A program made the translations under genes and the position numbers. From NCBI GenBank assembly GCA_947000775.1, contig CAMQGK010000514.1:3808501-3872500 (forward strand): a stretch of DNA of 64,000 nucleotides, in the 5' to 3' direction. Positions 1 through 17,239 of this stretch are shown piece after piece. Origin of the DNA: Pterois miles. Lineage: Eukaryota; Chordata; Actinopteri; Perciformes; Scorpaenidae. The notes beneath the pieces are model-generated. The model was not told where the DNA came from and made no database searches. It saw only the letters and a program-made list of their open reading frames with translations. The first letter of the stretch is position 1; every line of letters begins with the position of its first letter.

Positions 1-10
1 ATCTCATTAT

Positions 11-16
11 TTTATT
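11..16 (-). promoter_or_regulatory. Poly(A) signal of minus-strand gene
   Basis: AATAAA on the minus strand (TTTATT on plus), about 50 nt downstream of the stop codon of the terminal exon at 65-240. The position suits a very short 3' UTR. Confidence 0.4.
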
Positions 17-64
17 GCCTTTCTTCCATGCTGCATACGGTTATTAAAAGGTCACATGCTGAAT

Positions 65-240
65 CTAAAATCCATTAAATGGATCCCGACTGATTAAGCT
101 GTAGCTCTTCCACCAGTCTAGTTTGACTGCTGGAGGCTCTGTGGGAACTCTTTCAGGTGCAGTCGCACTGAGCCAAGGTGATGAATAAGATTGTGAATGT
201 GGCACAGACATTTGGTACAAAGAATAAGATGAGAAATAAG
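65..240 (-). CDS. Terminal coding exon of an unrecognised minus-strand gene
   Basis: On the minus strand an acceptor (CTCCACAG) precedes an open stretch of 57 codons ending in TAG. The residues are Tyr/Ser/Pro-rich and end LDWWKSYSLISRDPFNGF. The phase fits the exon at 479-591: that exon ends GAC-G, and this one begins CT to complete an alanine codon. A poly(A) signal follows at 11-16. I do not recognise the protein family. The Ser/Tyr/Pro-rich composition is typical of a disordered cytoplasmic or nuclear tail. The exon pair is inferred from splice-site and phase compatibility, so it could still be a chance open frame. Confidence 0.42.
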
Positions 241-478
241 CTGTGGAGGGCTTTGAAAGCAACCAAAGCAATCTTAAAATGATAAAGATGAATATTTGCT
301 AATCATTTTAATAAGCAGTGCAGTTCTTCTTTGTTTTCCTGAAGTCACTGGATACTCTAAATGAATTGTCTTGTCCGTACACGGTGCATCTTGATAATTT
401 AAAGCAGCAGCAGTCATCCTGTTAGTGCATTAGCATCGTAGCCAGGCAGAGAGAGGGAGAGTGTGCAGCTTGTCTTAC

Positions 479-591
479 CGTCTGGAGGTCGGGTGGAGGT
501 TGGTGATGAACCACTCTGGGACGTTTCAGCTCTCGGGGCTGATGTGTCTGCTGTGTGTCTCTCTCTGCCTCCTTTTATGTACGTACCCACC
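479..591 (-). CDS. Penultimate coding exon (same unrecognised gene)
   Basis: On the minus strand a TCTTCAG acceptor opens a 113-nt exon (37 full codons plus one base at each end) that closes at a good donor, G|GTAAGA, read on plus as TCTTACC at 473-479. The peptide starts VGTYIKGGRER and is rich in Ser, Thr, Pro and Arg, ending TSTRPPD. It joins in phase to the terminal exon, skipping an intron of about 240 nt. Upstream exons would lie further right, but I find no convincing one among the repeats. On the plus strand the same bases encode a short hydrophobic peptide, which I consider coincidental. Confidence 0.35.
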
Positions 592-606
592 CTGAAGACC
601 AACGGA

Positions 607-1250
607 GGTTTTACATTCTTGAAACATTTTGACTCCCCAAACAGGCTTTTTGGGACATTTAGGACTCCACCTGTAAATGCACCTTTTTAGCCATTATTCA
701 CAAAAGAATGCAGTGAGTGCTTGCGAGCATTTCACCTTTGAGACACTTCCAGCATTTCTAATGCTTTTTTTTTTTTTTAATGATCAATGTGTTTGGAAAA
801 TAGCATTTTGGAAAATATATCCATATCCTTATACAGTATCTAACCCCCTGAAACCCACAGTCCCATATTTTAGACCCCTGCACTGGGCAACAGAAGACTT
901 TTTGATATTTCACTCCGATATTTTAAAAAAATGCATAAAAACCTGGAAGTATTTAACATAAGCCCTGCAAACCCCCACATTTGCAGTATCATGCCCCTGA
1001 CGACCTATGTAAGGTTTTATATTCTTGAAACATTTTGACTCCGCTTTTTGTGACCTTTAGCAATACACTGAGCAACTGCACCTTTTTTAGCAATTATTCA
1101 CCAAAGAATGCACTAAGTGTACGTGAGCATTTCCCAGCCTTGACAAAACAAACATTAAACACCCTGTTTTTTTTTTAATGATGACTGTGTTTCAGTGTGA
1201 ATACAATTTATTTTGGAAAATATATCCAAATCCATATTCATCCCTCTGAG
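607..1250. repeat. Diverged direct duplication, period about 405 bp
   Basis: The block at about 607-830 (ACATTCTTGAAACATTTTGACTCC, then ATTATTCAC...AAAGAATGCA, GAGCATTTC, a T-run, TTTTGGAAAATATATCCA) recurs in the same order at about 1012-1235. A related piece (GCAAACCCCCACATTTGCA) occurs near 970 and again near 3205. It looks like old duplication of a dispersed noncoding repeat. Confidence 0.65.
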
Positions 1251-1339
1251 ACCCGCGATCCCGACTGATATTACTGTCTGTTAGAGGCTGTCGCAGGTTG
1301 AAGGTATAGATATCACATGAAATTAGAAAACCATACTAA

Positions 1340-1500
1340 CCATGTCATCCATGTCAGGAAGGAGGCTAAATAACGCTCCACACACATTTTCAAAGGTGTC
1401 CCTTGACCTCTGACCTCCAGATATGTGAATGAAAATGGTACCCATGAGTCTCCTCTTTACAGATATGCCCACTTTATAATAATCACATGCAGTATTGGCC
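1340..1500 (+). repeat. Dispersed repeat fragment, family A
   Basis: This fragment (GGAGGCTAAATAACGCTCCA, CCCTTGACCTCTGACCTCCAG, TTTACAGATATGCCCACTTTAT) is the reverse complement of a block at about 8800-8965, with shorter pieces near 9700-9780 and 15455-15480. At least four related pieces in one window indicate an interspersed family, which I cannot place in a class. Confidence 0.6.
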
Positions 1501-2369
1501 AAAAACCATAGAGTTTTTTGAATGTAGTGTAAAAATGTTATACCATTGTAAAGCTGAGACTCTTGTAGATTCAATGAGTTCAACTGTATTTTTGTGTGAT
1601 GATGGAAGTCATTTCATTGACCTCGCTGTATAAAATGACCTGTGGTGACCTCCAGGATGATCACAGCCTCATGAACCTTTACAGCCACCAACTAGAGACC
1701 TGGAGCATTGAGAGGATGGATGGCTTTACTAGCTAGGCTGATGTTCAGGGTTTCTGAGCACTTTACACAACACAAAGACTCGCCACCCAATCGCCAAAAA
1801 TGCAGTTCTTACATAAATGTCCAAATGTCAAAAGTATTTGATCCCAAATCACAGCATGACTTTCTTGACGGTGTTCCTCAAGGTCTTGGTGTTTTAATGT
1901 GATATTTTGGAGGGATTATTGATCATTTTTACCAATGCTCCAGTGGTAAAATATGGTTAAAATTAGCGTCAAACCTGTGTAACAGATGCAGCAAAATGCT
2001 CCAAATGAGACATAATACAGCATGGGGATGACCATCACATAGAAACACTGTTTACAATTGAATTAATTTATGTTTATTTCTGATTTATGAATAGAAAACT
2101 TGACACAGTGCTGAGCGGCATCTCAAATTAATCTTCAGGTTCAGATGGTTTCAGATGATATTCACCACTTCTATGTGACATCTATTGTTGACCTGCTTTC
2201 TCCCCCTAAAGACCCCCTGGACCCCCTAAAAAGAGACAAAAAACGTCTATGTGGGTCTCAAGAAGGTTAATATTCAGCAAAACTCTGTTTCTTTTGTGCG
2301 TAAATGCTGAGAGTAAATATAAGAAGTGAAAGTTTCTCTCTATATATTGATATATAAATGGCTTCAGGC
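1501..2369. other. Intergenic stretch without a recognised gene
   Basis: The only open frame is a 64-codon one at 1708-1902, without splice or promoter support. I see AT-rich unique-looking sequence and no RNA gene. Confidence 0.4.
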
Positions 2370-2690
2370 TCTTTACAGTGACTTCCAGTATGTTTTAGAA
2401 CCGATTTCAAGATTTTATTTATTCTCTTCTCTTATTTAAGATTCTACTCAAGTCTCTTCATGGCCTCTCTCCCAGCTGTATCTTAGTACCATACGCATCG
2501 GTATGTACTCGGAGATCTTTGGGCAGAGGTCTTCTGTCTGTTCCAGAGGCCCGGCTGAAAACTAGAGGGGATAGAGCATTTACATTGAGGGTCTCGCAGG
2601 CTCTGATAGTGTTTTAATGTCTGCTTATTTTGCTGCCCGTGGGTCTTGAAATCGCTCTATAAATAAAGATTATTATCGAGATGTAGCGTG
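2370..2690 (+). mobile_element. Decayed LINE 3' end (L2/CR1-like)
   Basis: A broken frame around 2375-2420 reads roughly LPVCFRTDFKIL, the hallmark carboxy end of reverse-transcriptase ORFs of L2/CR1-type elements. Further on comes an R-S-S-G-Q-R-like segment, and the piece ends in CTATAAATAAAGATTATTATC, typical of a LINE 3' terminus. Frameshifts and internal loss make it inactive. Confidence 0.5.
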
Positions 2691-4164
2691 TGTGGTGTAC
2701 CCTGGCTGTAGAGACATGACACCACCTCACGTTGATGTTTTAATAGTATTCAAACAAAGAAAGGTGTGTTTAGGCCTTCAGACCACATTCTCTCAGTGTG
2801 AGCTGGTCATTTTATCCTGAGGGGGTTTCGGGCGTGAAAACCTGTTGTCAACATTCCTTTACTTTTCATCATTTTTAAATTACTTGTAAAACTAGTTTTA
2901 TAATCATCTGTGTATGTTTTCTTTATAGGCGCGATAAGATCCAATATATGAAAATGATTCCAGAGTATCATTATACACTTTGCACTTTATTAAAGGGACA
3001 GTCTGGATGTTTTGAAGTGTGGTATTATGAGGTACTTCTAAACAGTGTATTACCTACAGTAGATGGAGTCTGGAGAAATACAGTAGCCGTATATTAGACA
3101 CCTACACTGAGCAATAGAAGCCTTTTTAACTTTGCCTCGATGCTTTCACCCTGATATATCACTCAAATGTCACTGCAAATATTAACATAAGCAATGCAAA
3201 CCCCCACATTTGCACCAGAACTGTTTATTTTTGGTCTTATACGCAGATTCACAGATTGAAACTAGGCCCAGATTAAGACTAGACGTCTACTAAACTTCCA
3301 CATTTCAACCTTGAATAACATTAATTTAAACTAAATGTCGACAGACAGAATTTAGATGTGTAATATACATCTATTAAACTTAAATTTCAACTTTAAATTG
3401 CTCAGTGTGCAGAACATTTTTGCTGATTTACCTTGCCATGACGAAGCTATACGTTATCCACTATTTTCTGATCAGGCAACCAGACTGAAAAAAAGCAGTA
3501 GTTTTGGGAGTTGCCGGTCTATCGCTGCTTCTTTGGTTAGTTTCCAGCATTCACAAAACATTTACTACATATTCGTTTTTATATTATTGGTATTTTTCAA
3601 CTTTTTCAATGATGCTCATTTGACTTAAACTCATTCCCACTTTTCCAACTATTTATACTATTTCTTCTCACAATATTCTAGCCGGCATTGCAGCATCCCA
3701 TCAGCTATTCAGTATCCAGCATTTACACTGCTTTTCTAGTTTGTTTGTGGTCTTGTGTGACTTTGGTTAGTTTGGATTCTCCACAGTCACACAATAACCA
3801 GCAACTCCTGTGTTCTGGGAGGGTTTTTCCCCCCAATGGGGTTCGGTGTCTTTGAGGAGGGCATACGATAGATAACGGCTTCAGTTCCCCGTCAGAAAGG
3901 ACTGTCTGACAGCAAGGTAAAGCCGTGAAAATATTATAAATATGGCTTACAATTAAACTGACTGTTTTCGGTGATTAAAACATGTTTTGCTGCTGCTCCG
4001 TCCACAGCGGTATATTGCTTTGCTGTCGTGACGGTACTCCTGTCTGTTTCTCCAAACTAGGGTCACATCGACTGCCGTCCACTGTCGGTAACACACAGAC
4101 TACCTACCCCACAAAACAGCCAAACTGTCCCTTTAACCAAAGTGTTTATTAGCTTCAGGTTCCT
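2691..4164. other. Intergenic stretch, repeats only
   Basis: I find no supported exon. Around 3080-3215 there is a fragment related to the 860-990 repeat (ACACTGAGCAATAGAAGCC, AACCCCCACATTTGCA). The 90-codon open frame at 3356-3628 has no supporting signal. Confidence 0.4.
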
Positions 4165-4195
4165 TTAATCTCTGATATTTTTTATCAGAGATTAA
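4165..4195. repeat. 13-bp perfect inverted repeat, 5-nt loop
   Basis: TTAATCTCTGATA, then TTTTT, then TATCAGAGATTAA. A degenerate relative of the surrounding block occurs near 4845-4915 without the perfect second arm. Confidence 0.75.
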
Positions 4196-4464
4196 CCAGT
4201 TTATAAACTGGGAATGTACTGCTGTAACACTGCCCTCTCTCATTCCCAATATTTAACAACTTGTGGATTTTCCCGTCATTTCAGTAATGATTCCTTCATC
4301 TCTTCATAATAAATCGTTCCTAAAAGCATATCAATATGTCATTTGGTCTCCTGTTACATTCATGGAGTCACAACTGCAGCAGCAAACTAATCAGATGTTA
4401 CTGACAGATCTAATGGAAAATGAGGCTGTGAGGACAAACCTGTGTTATTTACTGGTTTGGATGT

Positions 4465-4590
4465 TTTAGTGATTATTAGCAGGTTCACCTTTAAGCTGAG
4501 AGCTTCAGGTGCTTTTAACCAGTTTCTGACAAAAGACACATTCCTGCCAAAAAGCTTTTATGCAAATCAGGAGGTTGTTTTTAGAGCCTT
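4465..4590 (+). repeat. Diverged repeat, pair of 5790-5925
   Basis: The segments share GAGAGCTTCAGG, CTTTTAACCAGTTTCTGACAAA-type sequence, AAATGC/AAAGC tracts and GGTT(G/A)TTTTTAGAGC in the same order, with many substitutions. This is an old local direct duplication or two copies of one interspersed element. Confidence 0.55.
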
Positions 4591-4967
4591 GTCGTAAATT
4601 CCTTGAATTTACAACCATCTTTATATAACTTTAAAATGAGTTATATCATTATCCTACAATTGTACACGCTGTGTGTTTGCTTTATAAAATAAAACATATA
4701 AAAATGACCAAAAGAAGAAGTTCCTCATTCTATATCTAAATGTTGCCTCAAGATTATTGGTTTTAATTACATGAGCAAGAGCGATACCTGCACATCTGAG
4801 CTCCCTTATCAGTGATATCACGGTGTATTTCGTACTTTTATAACCTTCTGGTTCCTTTAATTTCATATATTTTTTCAAGGGTTTGTAAATTGGGAATTAT
4901 ACTGCTGTCACATGATGAGGGAAAAAGAGGCAGCAAGGACAAACCTGTATTAGTTATTGGTTGTGAT

Positions 4968-5383
4968 CAGAGGTCGACCGATTAATCGGGCCCATTATTT
5001 GACTTTTTTCCATAATCGGATGTGTGGTGGATTTAAGAGGTGCAAAGCTGTGGCACTAAAATTTTTTCAAGTTTTTGAAGTTTGTTTTTTGTTCCTGTTA
5101 GGTATTTTTTTCATTTTTATTTAAAATATGAAATCATGAGTGCAGCACAAAATGTAGACTGGAGACAGACCACAGGTGTTCAATAAATGTTGACTGAAGC
5201 TGAGAAATTTTGTGTATCATTTATTATTAAGCTGTTATATTTTATCAGATGGAGGAAAAAAAAGAAAATCACCCAAACATATCGGCCCCCCCAAAAGATC
5301 GGCATCATATATCAGCCATCGGCTATCCTGATTCTCCAATAAATCAGCATCGGCCATAAAAAGCCCAAACCGGTCGACCTCTA
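4968..5383. mobile_element. hAT-like MITE with 8-bp target duplication
   Basis: Terminal inverted repeats CAGAGGTCGACCG at the left and CGGTCGACCTCTA at the right bound 416 bp with no coding capacity. The flanks are GTTGTGAT (4960-4967) and GTTATGAT (5384-5391), an 8-bp direct repeat with one mismatch, which is the target-site size of hAT transposons. The interior holds further CGGCC/GATCGG inverted motifs near the ends. Confidence 0.75.
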
Positions 5384-5789
5384 GTTATGATGCTTTGTTG
5401 AAACTCTGCAGTAAATGTTGAAGCCGTGAAGTCAAAGATTTGGGACATGGTTTGATTTCAGTTAAACCGGATTTCTATTGGGACCTGAGACAGCAAAGGC
5501 AACAGATTTCACAATGAGAAGCAAAGCATGGCATGCTAAATGGCTTATATACACATTATATGAGAACCAAGCCGATTCTGGGCTGATTCATTTCTTCTGA
5601 TTGTCAGAGAGCCCTGATTTTTTGATGGCTCTGAAGATGATCTTTCCAGATATTCCTGTGGTGTGAGGTGTGTTAAGAGTGTTTTATGAAGTCTATCCTG
5701 GCCACACCGGTTTCAAAACCATAAATATCAACAGGTTCATTATTTTTTACATGTACAGTATGTGAGCATCAGTGTGGTGGTTGGTGAAG

Positions 5790-5925
5790 CAGGTTCCTCA
5801 AGCTTTCTGTCCTCAAGACCGCTTTAACCTGAGAGCTTCAGGCGCTTTCAACCAGTTTGTGACAAATGACAGATGTCAGTAACTCCAAAAATGCTTATTT
5901 GCAAACCAGAAGGTTATTTTTAGAG
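5790..5925 (+). repeat. Diverged repeat, pair of 4465-4590
   Basis: Second member of the local direct duplication. It has AACCTGAGAGCTTCAGGCGC, CAACCAGTTTGTGACAAATG and AGAAGGTTATTTTTAGAGC where the first copy has close equivalents. Confidence 0.55.
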
Positions 5926-6189
5926 CACCAGCAGGATGAGCTGTTGCTGGGGTGGGTTTTGTCCCTGACCCCTAGCAGATGCGTAGCCTAACACTGATGT
6001 TTAAGCCAGTTTTAAATCACATGCTGCAGAGCCGTCCTGCACCAGCCATGCCACCTTGTAATGTTTCCAGTCAGGATGATTTCTGTTGCTCCTGTGTAAA
6101 AGTTAACTCCAACTTTAGGAATATCAGGAAAACTGTATTCATAGATTTTGGAAATCAAAAAGAAATTAATGATATTGAAGGTCTGTGAT

Positions 6190-6640
6190 GTTGAAGCTGA
6201 GTTTTTGAGACCAGATTCCTTGGGGTTGTGATTGATCATAAACTAACAACATATTGACTATATCAAAGGTAAAATTTCAAAGTCAGTAGCAATCCTCTAT
6301 AAATCTAGAAATATATTAAGTTATAAGGCCTTTCATATAATTAATTGTTCACTTACACTCCCTTATATTTCTTTCTGTGTGGAACTGTGTGGGTCGACTT
6401 TTAAAATGACTATAAATTCAATCGTATTACTATAAAAACGAGCCATGAGTATTATCAATAAGGCTGGTGATCACTCTAATCCACTGCTTATTAGTTCCCA
6501 TGATATTAAATTGAATGATTTGGTTTAATATTATATAATGCAAATAATGTTCAGAGCCAAATCAATGTCACTCCCAGTTGGTGTACAACAGGGTTTTTTC
6601 ACTACGGGAGAACAAATATGATCTGACAGGTATTTTTAAG
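6190..6640 (+). mobile_element. Decayed LINE reverse-transcriptase C-terminal fragment
   Basis: Broken plus-strand frames read, piecewise, FLGVVIDHKL, then KISKSVAILYKSRNILSYKA, then SLTLPYISFCVELCG, then AMSIINKAG and further. This matches the order seen in the C-terminal part of jockey/Rex-type non-LTR reverse transcriptases that are common in teleosts. Frame interruptions and stops show it is dead. Neither LINE end is clear. Confidence 0.6.
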
Positions 6641-6959
6641 TTTACTGTACAAAAAGCTAGAGAAATAAATATATGATAATTTAATTCACTGTTGGTTTTT
6701 AAAAGAATGGTCTGCAAAGCTATTTTTGAGGGTGACAAGTGTGACTGTTTTTTATTTATTTCTAGAGGGTAGCTTAATTTGATAATATATATTAAATAGG
6801 CATATATAAGCATTTTGCTTCTGCCTATTCAGTCACTACTTAACACAAAGACTGTTGACTTTGTTGACACTGTTTGTGCTGTTCATACTTACTGTATTAT
6901 GTGTGATGACTGAGTTGTGTGGATTTTTCCTTCTTAAGGTCCCTGAATATATAATAAGT

Positions 6960-7245
6960 TTCTTTTTAGTCCACAGTGGGGAAATTCAGTTTTACACTCT
7001 GTTGTTACAGTACAAGTACATAGTACATATACATGCACTAATGGAGAGATGTAGAGTGAGGGGGCTGCTCTGACAAGCGCCAGAGCAGTTGGGGGTTTGG
7101 TGGCTTGCTCAGGGGCACCTCGGCAGTGCCCAAGAGGTAAACTGGCACCTCTCCAGCAACCAGTTGGTCTTGGTCATGGGGGATTTGAACCCGGGTCCTC
7201 CACATCCTAACCCAAGTCCTTACGGACTGAGCTACTGCCGCCCCC
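6960..7245 (-). mobile_element. tRNA-derived SINE (minus strand)
   Basis: Read on the minus strand it begins GGGGGCGGCAGTAGCTCAG. It has a pol III A box (TAGCTCAGTCCGT, plus 7222-7234) and a B box (GGTTCAAATCC, plus 7181-7191) at tRNA spacing, then a unique body and the tail GAATTTCCCCACTGTGG. The tail is shared with the fragment at 23677-23731. The head belongs to a SINE type widespread in percomorph fish. No target duplication could be fixed. Confidence 0.75.
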
Positions 7246-7248
7246 TAT

Positions 7249-7271
7249 ATATAATAATAATAATAATAATA
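7249..7271. repeat. (TAA)n microsatellite
   Basis: A run of ATAATAATAATAATAATAAT abutting the head of the SINE. Confidence 0.8.
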
Positions 7272-8257
7272 CAAAAGTGTGTACTGTACTGAGTATATTG
7301 AAGGAGGATGCCATTAATGTAATATAAATATATTAGTTGTCTGTTACTAGTACATTTAAAATATGCTCGTAGTAATACTCATAAAATGTATTTTAATTTC
7401 ATTGCAAGTACATGAACAGCATGTATGAAATGCTAATGTGGTAGTAGTTTATAGTGTACCCAAGTATACTGAAAATCCTCCCATTTTTACGGTGAAGTAC
7501 ACATTGAAAGGTGAGCTTTTGTACAGCTAAAGCATCAATTTATGCCATTTTAACACTATGTATACTAGTTTAGTGTGCTGTCGCGTACTAACATGTAGTA
7601 TACTTCAGAGGAGAGAACTAGACCAAATACAGCAGCAGGTTTTAATCAGCAAGCTTTCCATCTGAACAGACAACTGAAGGTGTGCTGCTTTTCCTGGATT
7701 CAAACTACAACACACTTGTGTATAACCTGAGGTCATCCACTAGAGGCCGAAATACACTAATTCAAGCCACCTTGTTCTCTTGAAGACGTTTTCATTCTGC
7801 TATGACGTATCTGTCAAAAATGCATCTACATATTATTGACATGTTCTTCTCATCTATATCTACTGATGGAAGAAGCAATCAGATCTTTTACTTCAGTTAA
7901 AGTAGGCTGCTACGTTTTACTACTACAAACTTATTCTACTGCTTCTGCCTCCAAACGTGCTAAACTTACTCAAAGGTACAACCTAGTGGTGGAAGCCCTG
8001 CAGCACATACAAAAACATCAATATTACACAAAGTACTGATTTATGAACATGAACATGCAGCATAAAACATATGACACCAGAACATTTGCAATATAAACAC
8101 TGCAGATAATAAAAATAAAGATGCAACTCCAAATTGTTCTGAAAGCTGAATTAAAGTGAATTATACCAAATATATGAATAACTACACATATAATAAATAA
8201 GTGTGGATCTCTTATGAGCAACATCAACGAGTGAACAGCAGGAAAAATAGTCATCTG
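7272..8257. other. Intergenic stretch, nothing recognised
   Basis: AT-rich sequence with weakly repetitive TACTAGTACATT-type words. I see no supported exon, RNA gene or intact mobile element. Confidence 0.4.
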
Positions 8258-8300
8258 GTTTCCGTGGCTCACCTGCTGCTTTCAGGTGAGCCACGGAAAC
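8258..8300. repeat. Perfect 18-bp hairpin, 7-nt loop
   Basis: GTTTCCGTGGCTCACCTG (8258-8275), loop CTGCTTT, then CAGGTGAGCCACGGAAAC (8283-8300), with no mismatch. The arms are more GC-rich than the surrounding AT-rich DNA. It is shorter than a typical pre-miRNA stem. Confidence 0.85.
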
Positions 8301-8967
8301 TTCTCCGATCGTATTTCACTTTGTTCAAATTTCAGTGGAGCAAACATTAAAGACCTTTTCTTTCTTACCTTTTGGATTTCTTGATGTATTTTGATTTCCT
8401 TCTTGTTTTTTTTCCTCCTTTCTTTCTGAGTAGGTTTGCTTAATTTAAAGGTACGTGTTTTTTTTCTAGGGCTGTCAATTCATTGACTTAATTGTCATTA
8501 ATCACGATTTTCCATTGTTCATCACAATAAATCGCACATTTTTGTAGCTTTTCAAAATGCACCTTAAAGGGGAGATTTGTCAAGTATTTAATATTCTTAT
8601 CAACACGGCAGTGTGCAGAAATGCTGCTTTTTGCAAATGTATGTTTACATTTATTATTGGGAATCAATTAAGAACACAAAACGATGACAGATATTGTACA
8701 GAAACCGTCCCAGGTTCTGACATTAGCATTAAAAAAATAATAATCCTCACAACATAAAATGGCAAACTGTTGACTTGACTATGACTTGGTCCAAACTGAC
8801 TGATTATCATAAAGTGGGCATGTCTGTAAAGGGGAGACTGGTGGGGACCCAGAGAACCCATTTACATCCACACATCTGGAGGTCAGAGGTCAAGGGACCC
8901 CTGTGAAAATGGACATGACAGTTTTTACCTTGCTTAAAAAAATTTTTGGAGCATTATTTAACCTCCT

Positions 8968-9421
8968 CTGGGCTGCACGGTGGTGTAGTGGTTAGCGCTG
9001 TCGCCTCACAGCAAGAGGGTCGCAGGTTCGATTCCGGCTTGGGATTCTTCTGTGTGGAGTTTACATGTTCTCCCCGTGTAAGCGTGGGTTTTCTCCTGGT
9101 ACTCCGGCTTCCTCCCACAGTCCAAAGACATGCTGTTTAGGTTAATTGATGACTCTAAATTGCCCATAGGTGTGGATGTGAGTGTGAATGGTTGTCTGTC
9201 TCTATGTTGTCTGTCTGTATGTTGCCTGTCTCTATGTTGTCTGTCTGTATGTTGCCTGTCTCTATGTTGTCTGTCTCTATGGTGTCTGTCTCTATGTGCC
9301 CTGCAATGGACTGGAGACCTGTCCAGGGTGAACCCCGCCTTCACCCAGTACCAGCTGGGATCGGCTCCAGCCCCCCGCGACCCCTAACGGAATAAGCGGT
9401 TGACGATGGATGGATGGATTG
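8968..9421 (+). mobile_element. tRNA-derived SINE with 12-bp target duplication
   Basis: The head GGGCTGCACGGTGGTGTAGTGG carries an A-box-like segment, followed by a perfect B box GGTTCGATTCC (9025-9035). A conserved fish body follows (TGTTCTCCCCGTG, CTTCCTCCCACAGTCC), and the tail is (GGAT)n. ATTTAACCTCCT flanks it on both sides (8956-8967 and 9422-9433), an exact 12-bp target-site duplication. Inside, 9190-9300 is expanded into a TGTCTGTCTCTATGT-type tandem repeat. Confidence 0.88.
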
Positions 9422-9429
9422 ATTTAACC

Positions 9430-9690
9430 TCCTTCCAGACACGCTAGGGTTAGGGTTCAAACTTTAAAGCCTGCTATAACCTAAAAATCACAAGTTGCGT
9501 TCAAGAAATTAGTGGTGTTAAAAAGAATTTGCATAAATGTGTTAACTTTGACAGCCCTAATATATAGTCTACATGAAATAACTACATGGTGAAGCCTATT
9601 TTTGTATACTGTTGTGTGAATTAAATACTTGACAAATGGAAAGTACGGAGTCTGTTTGCTTTTGAAGAACTTACGTTAAAACTGAACGTA
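9430..9690 (+). repeat. Dispersed repeat, family B (plus copy)
   Basis: The sequence around the 9548-9558 terminus and about 130 bp beyond it (ATAGTCTACATGAAATAAC, ACATGGTGAAGCCTATTTTT) is present in reverse complement at 15220-15480 inside a bcl7a intron. The shared unit is therefore larger than the hAT-like end. Confidence 0.65.
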
Positions 9691-9959
9691 ATAGAGTAGG
9701 ATAGTCAAGGGACCCCTTTGACAATGGCCATGACAAAATTTAGTGTAAGTTTGGAGCGTTATTTAGCCTCCTTCTCAACAAGCTAGTATGACCTGGTTGG
9801 TACCGATGGATTCTTTGGGTTTATAGTTTTATGATACCAGTATCACTTTAGCTTTAAAACTGAGCCTACTACTACCTCTGAAAGATTGATTGCATTCATG
9901 AGCAAAAGAATTTAGTGGCCTTAAAATAAATGTATTATTGTGTTGACTTTGACAGCCCT

Positions 9960-17239
<7,280 letters not shown>

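Larger units (their letters stand above)
8467..9959. mobile_element. Composite hAT-like element with AGGGCTGTCAA termini
   Basis: The left end at 8467 reads TAGGGCTGTCAA. Matching inverted right ends TTGACAGCCCT occur twice, at 9548-9558 and 9949-9959, and the roughly 100 bp before each are related (TTTAGTGG, TTAAAA, TGTTAACTTTGACAGCC), so the right part is duplicated. Family A sequence and a SINE (8968-9421) lie inside. No coding capacity is left and no target duplication could be settled. Confidence 0.5.

Noticed and set aside
463..690. Plus-strand signal-peptide-like frame (MNHSGTFQLSGLMCLLCVSL) near 508-600
   Set aside because: It stops after about 29 codons and no downstream exon in phase was found. 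The overlapping minus-strand exon has better splice and phase support.
6960..7245. A functional tRNA gene on the minus strand
   Set aside because: A and B boxes are present, but the cloverleaf is not complete and the SINE body and tail follow.
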